A stretch of DNA of 64,000 bases from Spirodela intermedia (GCA_902729315.2 LR746266.1:3544759-3608758); one strand, 5' to 3'; positions 11,512-24,531 are shown, counted from the stretch's first letter. The notes: a model not told the origin generated them from the sequence alone. Program-made: numbers and translations.

Positions 11512-11808
11512 GTCTCAAATACTCGAAGGGTGCTTGAAAGTCTGACCCACTCTAGGGTCATTATCCTCCACTCCCTTGTCGCTTCAGCCCAGCTACCCTC
11601 GTTATCTTCCTTTCTGTGCTCCAGTGTTCCTTTGTCTCTCAAGAGGTTTCCCTGGTCTCTCTCTCTCTCTCTCTCGTGGCATCCTCTGTCCCCTCTCTAA
11701 TGTGACTGAACAATTGCTTACCGCCCCATCATGTCCTTTGTGACTCTCCACGCTAACTGCACCATATCCATCGTCTCTTAGCTTATCCCATCACCTCAGG
11801 CCCTATCA
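11512..11808 (+). repeat. Possible continuation of the interrupted plus-strand LTR
   Basis: This lies between the minus-strand element and the point where host copy A sequence resumes (11809). It ends in …ctatCA, as an LTR should. It holds a (CT)n run at about 11661-11683. Assignment to the split LTR that starts at 4485 rests only on position and the CA end. Confidence 0.3.
11661..11683. repeat. (CT)n microsatellite
   Basis: An uninterrupted run of CT dinucleotides directly visible in the sequence. Confidence 0.85.
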
Positions 11809-12477
11809 GTGTTCCTCCCGTCGCCAATTAATTCTGTCTTTTTCTCACTAATTTTCCCTCTAATTAGTTTTTCTGCGCTGTCTGTTGTATTCATTTCCGC
11901 TCTAGTATGGCTACCCGTCTCTAAGAGAAAGAATAATGTTGTTATTTGGCTGTTTCTCAGTATCCTGCGTTTTTTATTGTTTTCAGTAGCCGGTCATGCT
12001 CTAGCATGGTTAATGCCCTCTTTTTGCTGTAAAAAAAGGGTAAAAAATTAATAAGCTAACGAAATTCAAAGAAAGCATAAACAATTTGGTCTACTCGGAA
12101 GATATTTACAAGGAAAGCTCCATAAACAAGATAGGAACCAAGAAGTAGATTGGCCAGATAAAAAACTTCGGACTGGTTGCAATGCATGTATGTATCATAA
12201 ATTCCTGCAATCAGCTATCTTTTGAGTTTTTCCACCCTAGCTCGAGACTAGAGTTTACTACATGGATAAAATGTAATGCACTCGAATGAAGTGTCCTATG
12301 GAACCATGTCCAAAATGCACAGACAACAACAAGTTACTATGGACATGAACTGATATAAATTACACATCAAGAAAGGCCTAATGCCATAAATTGTGGTCTA
12401 ATGCCACCATCAAGAAAGGCCTAAAAGGATTTATAGTGCGATAAATGAAATCCCTGTGTCATGTGGGTAAAATCGTC
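11809..12477. repeat. Tandem duplication copy A, right part
   Basis: This resumes the alignment with copy B (11809-12477 matches about 14897-15595; for example 'aattttccctctaattag' and 'ttggtctactcggaagat'). In copy B this is ADA2 intron 1. The junction between copies A and B lies just after 'aaaatcgtca' at about 12477, because the same string in copy B (about 15595) is followed by unrelated DNA. Confidence 0.85.
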
Positions 12478-12751
12478 AAGATCCTTAAAAGAAAGTTTTA
12501 TCTTTAAAAGAATACATCAACATTCTTAAAAGAAAGTGTCAAACAGCGCTCTTAATCCCAAAAAAACTGTGCTTTTCAAATGAACCGTGACATCAGAAAG
12601 TCACCAACAGAGTCATAAAATCTCCAAACGCATTTTACACACGATAAATTTTCTGCTGCACTTACAAATTGATATACACTCCAAAAGTGTTCGATCAAAA
12701 GAGTACTAAAAAACGAAATCTAATGAGTCAGAAATTCCCTTCCTCGGGCGG

Positions 12752-14246
12752 TCATTCTCTAATAAACTCCAAAATACATGAAGATAACTCAGAAAAATGC
12801 CCTGAGTATCGATGGTTAGCACCATCCAAAATTCGGAGTTCATGATTGGGAATAACATTTGCAAATCCGGTCGCATTCTCAACTGGCACTATCTCATCTT
12901 TCGATCCATGGACTGTCAAAACTCTGCAGTTACTGTCGATCAATGTGCATGACGAATGCATATCAGTTGACAAGCGATCCATCAGACTTTCCTCAGTTAC
13001 ACGATACAAATGCCCACCAGATTCGTCTCTGACGTCAATGAATCCGTCTTTTTTAATCCTTTCACTAAAATCTGCGCCAAGCCGTTCTTCAATTCCTTTT
13101 CCCAGATAAAAACGCCCAGATATATTGACAACCATAGGAACATCATGATATGAAGATGCATAGAGTAGGACGACATTCCCTCCTTTGCTGTGGCCTATGA
13201 TGGCATTTATTTTCCACCCTTGACTTGAAAAATGCAAGATAACTGCACGTAGGTCATCAACTTCTTTCCAATAGTTGCCAAATTGAAATGATCCCCCACT
13301 TTCTCCATTGCCTGAGAAATCAAAGCGAAAGACGGCAATTTCTTCCTCTTTAAAAGCATCAGCAAGCTTTAATAACGTTCTACTTTCTTTTGATGATCTA
13401 AATCCATGACATAAGATAACAAGTTCCTTGGAATGACTCTCGTGTAATATTCCTACGAGTTTTTCTCCATATTTATTTTCTAGCTGTACACTCTTTTCCA
13501 CTAACAGGGTTCTGCCTTTTTGTGAAACTGGAACTTTCCCCTCCGTATCAACATGCATGCTGGAATCTCCATCGAGAGCTAGCTGCATTGAATATACGAA
13601 TTGGATTTGGAAATCAGAGAAGGTTGGTAAATAATAGGCATCACCATTGCAAAAATATTTAAATTAAATAAATATCATCATATGAACCAACTATTTTTGA
13701 ACCTAAATGATGTTTAATATGTAGTTGAGGGAAATCTTCTGATACCAGAGAATAACTAGCAGAAACCCCGTGAAACAGCCGCTGAGATCAATAAAAAATG
13801 ATATGTGATGGGACAAATACACCAGCGACAGGAAACAACGCAGAAAAAAGCGCGCCAACGAGGAAAGAGACCCAGTTGCCGCGTATATAGAGCGTTCCGT
13901 GTAGGTGTCGAAGCGAACTGGGAGAACAAACCAACTCTCCAACACAATCATCGCGAGAGGCGAAAGGTGCATTACATCCTCTAACCTCGGGTCCGGAGCC
14001 TTCCACACCTATTATACTTTCACCCGGTGATTCGACAGCAGCAGCATCCTTCGCCTCCAGGAGCTCCGGGGTCGAGAACTCTCCCACAGGTGGCATTCCT
14101 GCGGAGCAGACAGAGAGCCGCGAGCTTACAGTCCGTCGCCGGTGGAAGGAGAAGGCGAACTGAGGTTCGGAGGAGCTGCAATTGGAGCCGAGGACGGGTA
14201 GGAAGAAGCAACTGCAGCCGAGAGCGAGGAAGCCTTTCGCTACCAT
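12752..14246 (-). CDS. Alpha/beta hydrolase (serine hydrolase/esterase-like), intact copy B
   Basis: There are two exons on the minus strand: 14246-13986 and 13582-12752 (donor GAG|gttag, acceptor aatgcag), joining in phase to give 363 aa. Residues 1-87 are Ser/Arg-rich with a hydrophobic start (MVAKGFLALG) and lack the catalytic fold, so an organelle-targeting peptide is likely. The core from about residue 120 is an alpha/beta hydrolase: oxyanion HG at 146-147, nucleophile Ser219 in GHSKG, likely acid Asp316 (HGSKDEIVP) and His344 (DGANH). Plant relatives are annotated as serine aminopeptidase-like or esterase/lipase proteins of unknown substrate, and I cannot assign one. It sits head-to-head with ADA2, start codons 546 bases apart. 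A frameshifted duplicate lies at 281-1803. Confidence 0.88.
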
Positions 14247-14792
14247 AGCTCGGGAAATGATCCCAGGCCGCTCGATCCGGCCGGCCAGAGACGTACGTAC
14301 CCCATCCGGTCCAGAGGTTTGCCTAAAACAAATTCTGGGTAAGCAAATTTCAGATAAACGCTTAGAAAGAATTTATATACACCATTGACCTAAATACATA
14401 AAAAATGCATGCGTTGTAACGCTGGCTAACATAGGACATATAAACATTTTATAGGAATTTGGGTTATTTTAGTAGTTTGAGCTTCTTGAAGTCGTCTGTT
14501 TTTTAGTACGCAGCAAACTCCTTCTCGAATCGCAGCCGTCCATTTCTTTCTTTTCTCTCAAAAAACGCGTTCGGCGGTCAGATCGACGCCATCTTTCCCT
14601 CCCCTCCCAAACTCCCAACCCCCGCGAGATCCCTTGTCTCTCTTCGTTCAGGTGTAGGATCTGATCGGGGTTGTCTCTGCCCTACCTCGTCGGAGGTAAC
14701 CGCAGGATCACGGCGTGGCTCGCCGGCGTCTTTCTGCCCTTCTCCTCACGGTGAGCCCGCTCTAGGAGCCGAGCCTCAGGGCTCCGGCGGGC
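14247..14792. promoter_or_regulatory. Divergent promoter/leader between hydrolase and ADA2
   Basis: These 546 bases separate the hydrolase ATG (14246, minus) and the ADA2 ATG (14793, plus), so they must hold both promoters and 5' leaders. The ADA2-proximal half (14580-14790) is GC-rich with CT-rich leader sequence. The half nearer the hydrolase start is more AT-rich. I do not see a convincing TATA box for either gene. Confidence 0.6.
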
Positions 14793-17700
14793 ATGGGGCG
14801 CTCGCGCGGGGTGTCGACCAACCCCGGGGATGAAGACCTAAGTCACAGGTGTGTTGGTTAACTTCTTTGATCTGTTCTCTGTGCATCCCTTGTATGAGTG
14901 TTCCTCCCGTTTTTTCTCCTTAATCCTGTATTTTTCTCGTTAATTTTCCCTCTAATTAGTTTTTCTGTTCAATCTGTTGTATTCCTTTCCCCTCTTGTAT
15001 GGCTACTCGTCTCTAAGAGAAAGAATAATGCTGTTATTTTTTTGTTTCAGTATACTGCGTCTTTAATTGTTTTCAGTAGCCGGTCATACTCCAGCATGGT
15101 TAATGCACTCTTTTTGCTGTAAAAAAATGGTAAAAAATTGATAAGCTAATGAAATTCAAAGAAAGCATAAAAAAATTGGTCTACTCGGAAGATATTTATA
15201 AGAAGTAAGTGTATAAACAAGATAGGAACCAGAAGTAGATAGGCCAGATAAAAACCTTCCGACTGGTTTGCAGCGTATGCATGTATCATAAAGTAATGCA
15301 ACCAACTATCTTTTGGGTTTTTCCACTCTAGTTCGAGATTAGAGTTAACTACACTCTAGTTAACTACATGTATAAAATGTAATGCACTCGGATCAAGTGT
15401 CCTATGGAGCCATGTCCAAAATGTACAGACGACAAGAAGTTACTGTGGCCATGAACTGACGTAAATTACGCATCAATATGTATGGCATAGTCATAAATTG
15501 TGGTCTAACGCTAACATCATGTCACCAAGAAAGGCCTAAAAGGATTTCTTGTTATCCAATAAATGAAACGCCTGTGTCATGCTGGTAAAATCGTCAGTCA
15601 GCCGGCCGAGAGTTTCCAACTTGGATATTAGAGTTATGCTGCTCAAAGACAAGTGCATCAGAAGAGTTGCAGCTGAGGCTTGTTGTGACACCTAACTGAA
15701 AAATACAATTAGGAAGCCATCAAGACAGCTATATTTCTGTTAGAAAACATGCTGTAGCGAGAAGTCGTCATTGTTTTATCTTTTTAGCGTTACAACACTG
15801 TGGTGCAGTCCACGTTCATTTGTCGGAAGGAAATCAGAAAGTGCCTAAAGTTGCCTCAGTGTTAAAAAGAAGCTCTAGAAATTCCTTTCTATAAAATATA
15901 AGTTTATTATCTACATTTCATTTGTATTTTACTTATAAAATTTGTTTTTATGTGAAAAGGAGTATGATTACTTTACTTCAAAGGTTATTCCCTGCATAAT
16001 TGAAGCCCCCAAAATTATGTTGTTATATTTGAACCACTTTTAGGTAGCTTTATATACTTCAGTATATATACATACGCATGTAGTAATATCTCATTTTTTT
16101 AGATGTTAAACATGAACGATTGGGTCTGTTTGATTTCCTAGTCTTGTTTCAATCTTGTGGATTTCGGAATTCCTGTGCTTCTTAATGGTGAATAGAGTTA
16201 GGTCCGGGATGAATCTGAGACTATCTATTCCTTTTTTATTGTTTCCCTCATGTGTATTATAATTATTTAATTTAATTTTTTTCACTTGACTACTTTTGCA
16301 GATCAAAACGAAGAAAGGCTCCTTCAAGTGCAGAAACTTTAGAGAATGTAACTACAGGTGTTCTTTTGTTTATGAATTTTCTCCTGTGAAGTTGGAACTA
16401 CATAGCAATGCTCTTTCATAAGTCTTCATATAAACCCCGCTTGATCTGGTGATGCATGAGGAAGCTCATATCTCTCGGTGTTTCTCTAGTATGCCTTTTG
16501 TTCAATTTTTCCAAGACATTTGTTTCTAATTTATCTAGTCTTCTGAGAGACTATTTGATTTAAAATATTAATCCTTGTTAGTGTGTGTGTTTTTTTTCCA
16601 AACACAGGTTCTGGAGCTGGTGATGGGAAAAAGGCACTATACCACTGCAATTACTGTAACAAGGACATATCAGGAAAGATCCGTATTAAGTGCACAAAAT
16701 GCCCTGATTTTGATCTATGTGTGGAGTGCTTCACTGTGGGCGCTGAAGTTCATCCACACAAAAGCAATCATCCCTACAGGGTTATGGTTCGTGACATGAA
16801 CTTAGAATACTATTTTTCTGGTGTTGCATCGCATATTCACATTGCCCACTTACATTTCATCACTGATCTACTTCTACTGACCTTAAGATCACTCCTAAAA
16901 TTCTGGGCATATTGTACTCTCAAACCAATTTTCTCCTTCCCAATACCTATGAGTCACCTGCTCTTCTGTTCGATTTAGTGTTATGTAATTGTCAGTGTGC
17001 ATAAGATAGGTGACCAATCCAAAGAGACCAATTTGGACGTACATGAGAAGAGATTGGTAAGAAAACATGACTTTTCGTAGTTCACGAATGTAGGTAAGTA
17101 GAAACGTCAACTCTGACAACACAATGAAAACTAACTCTTGGAAAGTTTCGAAGTCCAATACGAGTTTCTTAAAAGTGGAATGACTAGAGCTTCAGGTAGT
17201 CATGGAGAATTTAGGGAAACGATGAAGCCAAAGCAGATTACTGTGGGAAAAATGATTAAATGGGAAAAAATTACCATCTTTTCTCAATCGTTGGCTAGTT
17301 TCATAAACAGATGGCTGAAGATTTAATTTGTAAAACAAGGGGACCAGTGGTTCTAGGAGAAGGCTTCCGTTTTAGTTGTTTGTATCATTTAGTGGAACGA
17401 TTTATTGAAAGAAAAATATAGTGGTTTTCCCGTTTGCAATCTGGATTGGCAGTACATTTAGTGGAGAAGGAATGAAGAAAGATTCTTTAGTCTGGAAGTG
17501 AACAAGCCTCCAGGAGATGTCCTGAATTTCGTTCTGTTTAGTTTGTGGACAAACGGTAACTTATATCCAAAATTTCGAAATCCGTTGAAAGCATATTGAT
17601 GGGAACAGATTAAATTGAATTGTTTCGTTTAAATCGTGAAAGAATGACGGATAGTAATGAATTTCTTAAATACAAAGGTAACATTTACAATTTAGATTTG

Positions 17701-20700
17701 ATTTATCGCTCTTTTATAGTATTCTGATATCAGTATGTGCAATTTGACTTTGCCTAATTTAGTTGTGCCATTTAGCTCATGAACCCTAGTTCATGTTTTT
17801 TTCCCTTGTGCACTTTATCGTTTAATGGACGAACTTGGTTATTTGAACTGATTTTTCATTTATTCTTTTTTCAGGACAGTTTGTCTTTTCCACTTTTCTC
17901 ACCAGAGTGGAATGCAGATGAAGAAATTCTCCTCCTTGAGGTATAGATGAATGACCAGTGATCAGGGCACACTTGACCATGCCTTGCTGCGTGATTGTGA
18001 AATATGCCAATCAATAACGAAAATTGTGAAATATGCCAATCAATAACAAAAATTGTGAAATAAGCCTATAACTAATGGCTGTGCCCACATGCTTCTAGGG
18101 GATAGAAATGTATGGCCTGGGGAATTGGGCTGAAGTTGCAGAGCATGTTGGGACGAAGAGTAAAGGACAATGTATTGACCATTATACGGCGTATTACCTG
18201 AATTCTCCATGCTATCCACTTCCGGTAGGATATATCATGATTTATATTTAATGGTTTGAGAGTGTGTTTCTTTTACTTATGGTTTTATATTTCCACAGAA
18301 TATGGCTCATGTTGTTGGAAAGAATAGGAAGGAACTTCTAGCCATGGCCAAAGGGCATGTTGATGGTAAAAAGGGTTAGTCATCATTTTATCAAAAGTTG
18401 TTTTGGTTGAAGTACAGTGGAACCTCTCTATAAATGACTTTTCTCACTGTATTCTTGTATATTCCGATTGAACTCAAATCTTAAAGCACCAAGTCTTTAC
18501 TAAGTAGGACGGGATAGACTGAAATCATTGGTAAAGTCTATCTAACGCACCTATGGATACTTTGTTTAGCAGGAACCTGTCTCTACATAGCAGTACCTAT
18601 TCCCAGTAAACAGTTTTATTGCACTTTTTACAACTATGCTATCTATTAATTTAAAGGCGTTATCTGAACAGCGACAGTAAGTGAGTGAGTATTTTGTTGA
18701 AAACTCAAACTGCATAATAGCACCTCACAGGAATCTGTTAGCCTTCTTCTGTCCTGTGGATGTCGTTAGTTGGAATTGCCCAAATGTGTCAGTGTAATAA
18801 ACATGTAATTGATTTATGTCCTTTAAAAAACATTTGTACATTGCTTCTATAATCTTGTAAAGGTCTGTGTTCTTACATCATTTATTTGTTAAATATTGCA
18901 TATAATATTTTCGAAAATGCGTCAGTTATTCTCTTTAGAACCCATGAGAGGAAGGTCTATTCCTTGAGAAAAATAATCATTCCTATACCTCCATCTTCTC
19001 AAAGGTATCTAAAGAGAATTTTTTTGGCAAATTATACCCAAACCATTGTCCTTTGAAAAGAATATAGTACTCTTGCAGCATTAAACTGGTTGAATCGGGG
19101 AGAGATCAGGGATACACGTTATGTAACACAACGCTTTCGTCATGGCAGCTAACTGTAAACATTTGATAGGATATTATTATCTTATCTCCTCTGTCTCTTT
19201 CAACTTTCGAGGCCTAGTTACTTTCTGGTCACATCCAAATGACAATTTATAAATTCATGAAGGTATGCCACTCAGCGCTGACTCATTCTGCATTTTCACA
19301 CCTAAAAAAATATACCAAATTAAACTATAGTTAGATGCGCAGATAACCCTCTCATATAATTTAATTGGGTTCGTTTGACAAACAATCTTGTGCTCCATCT
19401 CAGGCATTCATTCAACATTGGAAAAATATCTCAGGCACATATACACGTACAGAATGACTAATCAAACGTGGGGCTTTGATTTTAAGAGCAAACGGGAAAA
19501 AAGTTTGCCAAAGTCATTTACAAACATATGAACGTCTAAATGACGTAAAACATTTATCAGCATTGCTAAGTTAGCCGTAAGTTTCCTTCCATCATGTCTC
19601 ATTTAAGAAAAAAACTTTTCCTTTGCTTGTTTAAATTATGTTACCAAGATAAAAACATTGGGTAAATCCTTGGTGAATGGGTCTTTAATGGGGTAAGACG
19701 TTTCTGGATCCTCGTGTCTCAAGTTTTATTACAAACAGGTCTCTGCAAGCCACATAAGTCTTTCTTTCCGCATTGCATTGCAGCATGATCTTGGAAGATG
19801 GCAGTTTATTGGATTCTTGCACTTCCTCAGTATAATCTTCCATTAATAGCTTGCTACACCCTCCATTTTTTCATAACATTTTCCTTAAAATGCTACCCTG
19901 TTATAGAAAATGGAATTTTCTTTGATATGTAGCTAGATTTTCTCTTCCCTGTCCATGTTAATTGTTTTACGTTGCTTTGTTAATTAATCTTTTTTTATAT
20001 ACTATAAGCCCTCTGAACCAGAAACTACGTCATGATGAGCTCTATTTCCACTAATTTGTGTTTTATATTCTCATAGGATTCCCATTAGCTGGGGAGACCA
20101 CACCAAAGGAAGATTCACCTTTCTCACCTTCAAGGGTCAAGTATGGCTAACAACAATAACCAGTTTCTCTTTTTCTGCCTCTTCAATCATCATTAATTTT
20201 TTATCATTCTGCTATAGGCTTGAAGATTTAAGTAGAGAAACTCCAACACGCCAGTCACCCTCAAGCTTAATAGCTGGTATTTTTTGAAAGATCATGAATT
20301 TTTATATCCCATTGAATCTTTCCATTTTGTTCATTTTGTGGAGTGATCTAATATGAAGTACACTTCAATGCTTTGTTCATTAGATGGGGATTCTGTTGAT
20401 GCGAAGGCCGGTGTTCCTAGCAACAGTACAGGTGCATCGTCCGCAGGTGCTAGTAAGAAGGCTTCACGGATGATGCATGCAAAGGAAGGTTCTGACAGAG
20501 TAAAGGTTGAAGGGTTGGCATCTTCTGAAGGTATCAGAGAAGATGTTGTTTCTCAAGTTGTCGTATTATATGAAATCTGAATCGTTTTATTGCGTGGTAT
20601 TCTTGAAAGAGTTCTTACTCAAGCCTCATATCTTCAAAATGTGATGTGTTGTCATACTCTTCTATTTCTAGTAGGTAATATGACAGTTCAGAGAACGTTA

Positions 20701-23675
20701 AGCTCAGAGGACTATTTCATTAAATAGTTTCGTTTCAGTCGCAATTTGTCCAGGGAAATCCTGTCTGATACCATAAAAGATTTTTGATTTTACTTTAGGT
20801 CTGCTTGATTTTTTATATGGTTGCCATAATACAAGACATACGCAAATTGTTGTATATATGCACCAAAATGTATGGAGCCAAAAATTAACAAACCCTGATC
20901 GGTGAACTTTCTTTGGGAGAAATCGGGGTGGAGGCGTTATTCCTCCTATGAAATTGTCATGGGACATAAACAAATTGTTCCAGAGAGCAGATTCATTCCG
21001 TTATTATGTCTTCAACTGGTGAAGCATGTATTCTAGTTTATGGAAGCAATCCTTAGTGAACTGCTCAATGGGAACAAGGTACTGATAATCTGTGGAACCC
21101 CAAAGAGCTGAATATGTCATTGTAATGATAAAAGGGTAGGACACAATCTATTGACTTTCAATGAAAATAGATGGCTGCATTGTTGAAAATAGATGGTTTT
21201 ATTCCAAGTGACTCACATGAGTCTGGCTGAGGTTCCAAAATTTCCAATATAGATACACACGAGTCGGTAGGCCAGACATTCGCACGGGATATTTGCTACA
21301 TACAGCGGAATGGTGGGTAGATCCATAAAAATTGTTCAATTTTCCATTGAGTTTTTAAATTTGAGTGTTTGACGCCAACTTTGCTTAGCCTTTAACCAAC
21401 CATGCTCGGGAGCAGAATTCCAAATTGAGAGCTCTTTATGTTCTGAGGATTTATTTAGTTGGAATCGTTGCTATTTATTGGGAGCTCTCTATGTGTATTC
21501 TGTATCTCTTGCATTGCCTTTGTGATTTGTACTAGTTTATAGAATCTGGATTTAGTTTTAGAAATTCAATTGCATTTCGTATCCGGGATTATTATTTGGG
21601 TTTTTGAATACCTATCCCTAGAGAGGAGTATGATTTGTTCTGTAAGAAGATTATGATTTAGCTTACATATTTGAAATAGACAAAAAAAATGGTTTGTTCT
21701 GGCTTTAACCCTTTTGCTGATTTATTTTGCTGATGGTTTTGACTTAGTACTCTTCTCTTGGCAGAAGGTCACGTGGACAGAAGTGTTGGGATAAAGAAAC
21801 CCAAATATTCTGGAGAAGAATTGCCTATCACTGAGCTGTCTGGATACAACCCCAAAAGGCAAGAGTTTGATCCAGAGTATGACGCTGATGCAGAGCAGTC
21901 ATTGGCAGAGATGGAATTCAAAGAAACTGACTCTGAAACTGATCGTGAATTGAAGTTGCGGATTTTGCATATTTACTATTCTAGGTGTGTATTTATTATT
22001 TTTAGTGATTTTGATTTGCTTCTTTTTTTTGTATCATTCATATCTTATAGAGGTGCACTAAATTAATTATAGGTGCATGCGTACCCTAGCACCAGGCTTT
22101 TCCAAAAGCTGTACATGCTATTAAAATAGAAAATATATTTTCTGTGCCATATCCAGTCATTCTTCTGTGTTTTGGAATTTTTTGCAAACGGACGATCTTA
22201 TGCATGTTCATTCAAGCATTCAATGGCATGCTTTTGACCAACGAGAAGAACCAACTCCAGTGCATGCCATAATGACTAAATGGTCAAGGGAAAAGTGGAC
22301 GAATCTTTCATCTTAAAAACTATGGCCGACATGAAGTCTTATTACGCCTCTTGGTTTCGAACTGAAAGACCACTTTATTTGCATCGAGGAACCATTACCG
22401 CTAGTTTTTTATTTTTACTTTTGTTTATCGTGCACTGTAATTCTTTTTGCAGGCTTGATGAAAGGAAACGGAGGAAGGATTTCATACTAGAAAGAAACCT
22501 GCTTTATCCTAGCCCATTTGAGAAGGAACTATCAAGTGAGGACAGAGAAATATATGAGCGTTATAAGGTTTTCATGCGCTTCCAATCCCAGAAGGAACAC
22601 GAGGAATTAATCCGAACACTAATTGAGGAGCGTAGAATTCGTAAAAGAATTCAAGAGCTTCAGGTATGTTATTGACTTGTATGGTAATATTTTTTTCACT
22701 TTTCCTCGGTCGATTACAATGCGATCATATCTCTTTTTCCTGGTTTTCTTGCTGATTTGCAGTACTGCGGGCCATTTATTTTTATGGTAATTATTTAGGA
22801 ATTCTTGAATCCACATTCAGCCGAAAACCTAATAAAACCTATCATGTATGTATGCTTGGATCACAAAGCCCACCACCGTAGTAGTGCCGAGCTTCTTCTT
22901 AGTTTTACTGAGAGACATCGGGATGCTTTCAAGTGATGCCGTTTCCACTTGCTTTTGCTTTTAGAACATGGAAAATTTTCCCTTCATAGTGGCGCACATT
23001 TACGCTGCTTCCTTCCTAATCTGTTTTCCAGGAGTGCAAGGCTGCTGGGTGCCGTACGAGAGCCGACGCTGATGCATATCTGGCAGAGAAGGCGAAGAGG
23101 GAACTGGAGAGTAGCGGCCGTAAGGTTCGGGAGGCTGGTCAGGTTTCTACAGGCAGCAAGGGCCCGCAAAGGACGAACCGAACGGTGAACAGGGAGAAGG
23201 GAGAATACGACGGAAGCCCTCGGAGCACCATCGATAGCCAAAAGGCAAAAGGTGGCGGTGGGTTGGACGCCGGTGGAAGAGATTTGACTCCGGGGAGCGC
23301 TGGGCCGCTCGGTGTGAAGTCAGAGGATTGGGATATCACTGGACTTCCTGGAGCAGATCTGCTCAGCGAATCCGTAAGAACACTGGCTTCTGTTATCTTT
23401 CCCTCCCAGAGTTTTCTTTTATGACTAAATCAGGGTGATTGGTCTCAAAAACTGGTGGTGATCCTCAGGAACAACAGCTGTGCTGCGAGAGCAGGCTGCT
23501 GCCGAGTCATTTTCTCAAGATGCAGGAGGTACTGGTGACTGAGATAATGAAGGGGACCGTCCAGCAGAAGGGCGACGCCCACGGGCTCTTCAAGGTTGAC
23601 CCGGGCAAGGTGGACAGAGTCTACAGCGTGGTCGCGAGGAAGCTGGGTAAGCGAGAGGAGCCCGCCGTCGCTTGA
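14793..23675 (+). CDS. ADA2: Transcriptional adaptor ADA2 (SAGA/GCN5 complex)
   Basis: ADA2 bridges the histone acetyltransferase GCN5 to activators in the nucleus. The 13 coding exons are 14793-14848, 16302-16357, 16608-16786, 17875-17940, 18099-18224, 18299-18374, 20077-20140, 20218-20276, 20384-20530, 21765-21984, 22453-22663, 23032-23373 and 23469-23675. All junctions are GT-AG and in phase, giving 602 aa. The start MGRSRG matches plant ADA2. Residues 46-95 form a ZZ zinc finger (Cys51, 54, 66, 69, 75, 78; His88, 92). Residues 104-155 form a SANT domain (WNADEEILLLEG, GLGNWAEVAEHVG). Residues 330-425 hold the conserved FDPEYD/AEMEFKE and RLDERKRRK blocks. The C-terminus (about 515-600) is a SWIRM domain (LLPSHFLKMQEVL, LFKVDPGKVDRVY). 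Exon 1 and part of intron 1 lie inside duplication copy B. Introns 1, 3, 6 and 9 each exceed 1 kb and contain no gene I recognise. Confidence 0.95.
17994..18066. repeat. 29-base tandem repeat in ADA2 intron 4
   Basis: The unit starts attgtgaaatatgccaatc and occurs at 17994-18022 and 18023-18051 with a single mismatch, then partially at 18052-18066. It fills almost half of a 158-base intron and ends about 30 bases before the exon 5 acceptor. Confidence 0.9.
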
Positions 23676-23961
23676 TTCCGGGGCGGCCAGTATGGACATC
23701 CTCCCGTGTTTATCTTCCAGCTTAGCTTCTCCAATGAGCGTCCGTTGACCGCGCTGACCCCGCCTTGTTGACCTGCCCCCGGAGGTCAAAGAGGATGAAT
23801 GACCAAGCTAATGTGGTGATAAGTCGACAGAACAAAACCCCACTCCACTTCCTTCTTCCCCACGTCTTTCTTGCGATCGATGAGCTCCACTCTTGCTGGT
23901 GCCATGGCCGCACGTGCGAGAGGGCCCGAGAGAGGGAACCGGTCCAGCTGAATCACGTCCG

Positions 23962-23987
23962 TCGGCGGCGGCGGCGGCGGCGGCGGC
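23962..23987. repeat. (CGG)n trinucleotide repeat
   Basis: Eight or so uninterrupted CGG units in the ADA2-pectinesterase interval, seen directly. Confidence 0.85.
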
Positions 23988-24531
23988 TGATCGTGGGGGA
24001 GAAGCGGCCGTTATTTTACCACTTCCTAGTCTTCCCATAACCGTTGATGTTTAACTGCCCATCAAGACCCAGTAAATGTCGCCTGCCTCTCTCTCTCTCT
24101 AAACTCATACACGACGTCACGCAGCATCACGCAGCATCCTTGAAGGAAGAGGAATTTTTGTTCCTGCTGGTACGGAATGAAGATCTTCTGATACAATCCC
24201 GAACTACTAACCTTATTTTCTTTTGCCGGGTAAGCATGTCGTGACCAACCTTTCCCCACATTTCTTTAACTTTCTCTCTCTAAGTGGAGCGAGTACTCGA
24301 CTTGTGTGGAGAAATAAATACATCTATACGCTTTCTACAATCTGCTTCGCCTTCTCCCTCCTCTTTAAGTGCTCGAGGGGGGGAGTGCGGCCGATCGCTC
24401 CCCCCATTGCTCACTGCCCACAGCCATCGCTTCTCTCGCCAGTCCAACTCCTCCCCCTCCACTCTGTGAATTTAAGCGCTCAAACTCCCAATCCTGGGGC
24501 CCCCCGGCCGGGATCTCTTCACGAGCAGCAA

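Larger units (their letters stand above)
12503..15595. repeat. Tandem duplication copy B
   Basis: This unit runs from the 3' flank of the hydrolase gene, through the hydrolase, the divergent promoter and ADA2 exon 1, to within ADA2 intron 1. It is the intact copy: hydrolase reading frame, splice sites and ADA2 start codon are all sound. Confidence 0.9.
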
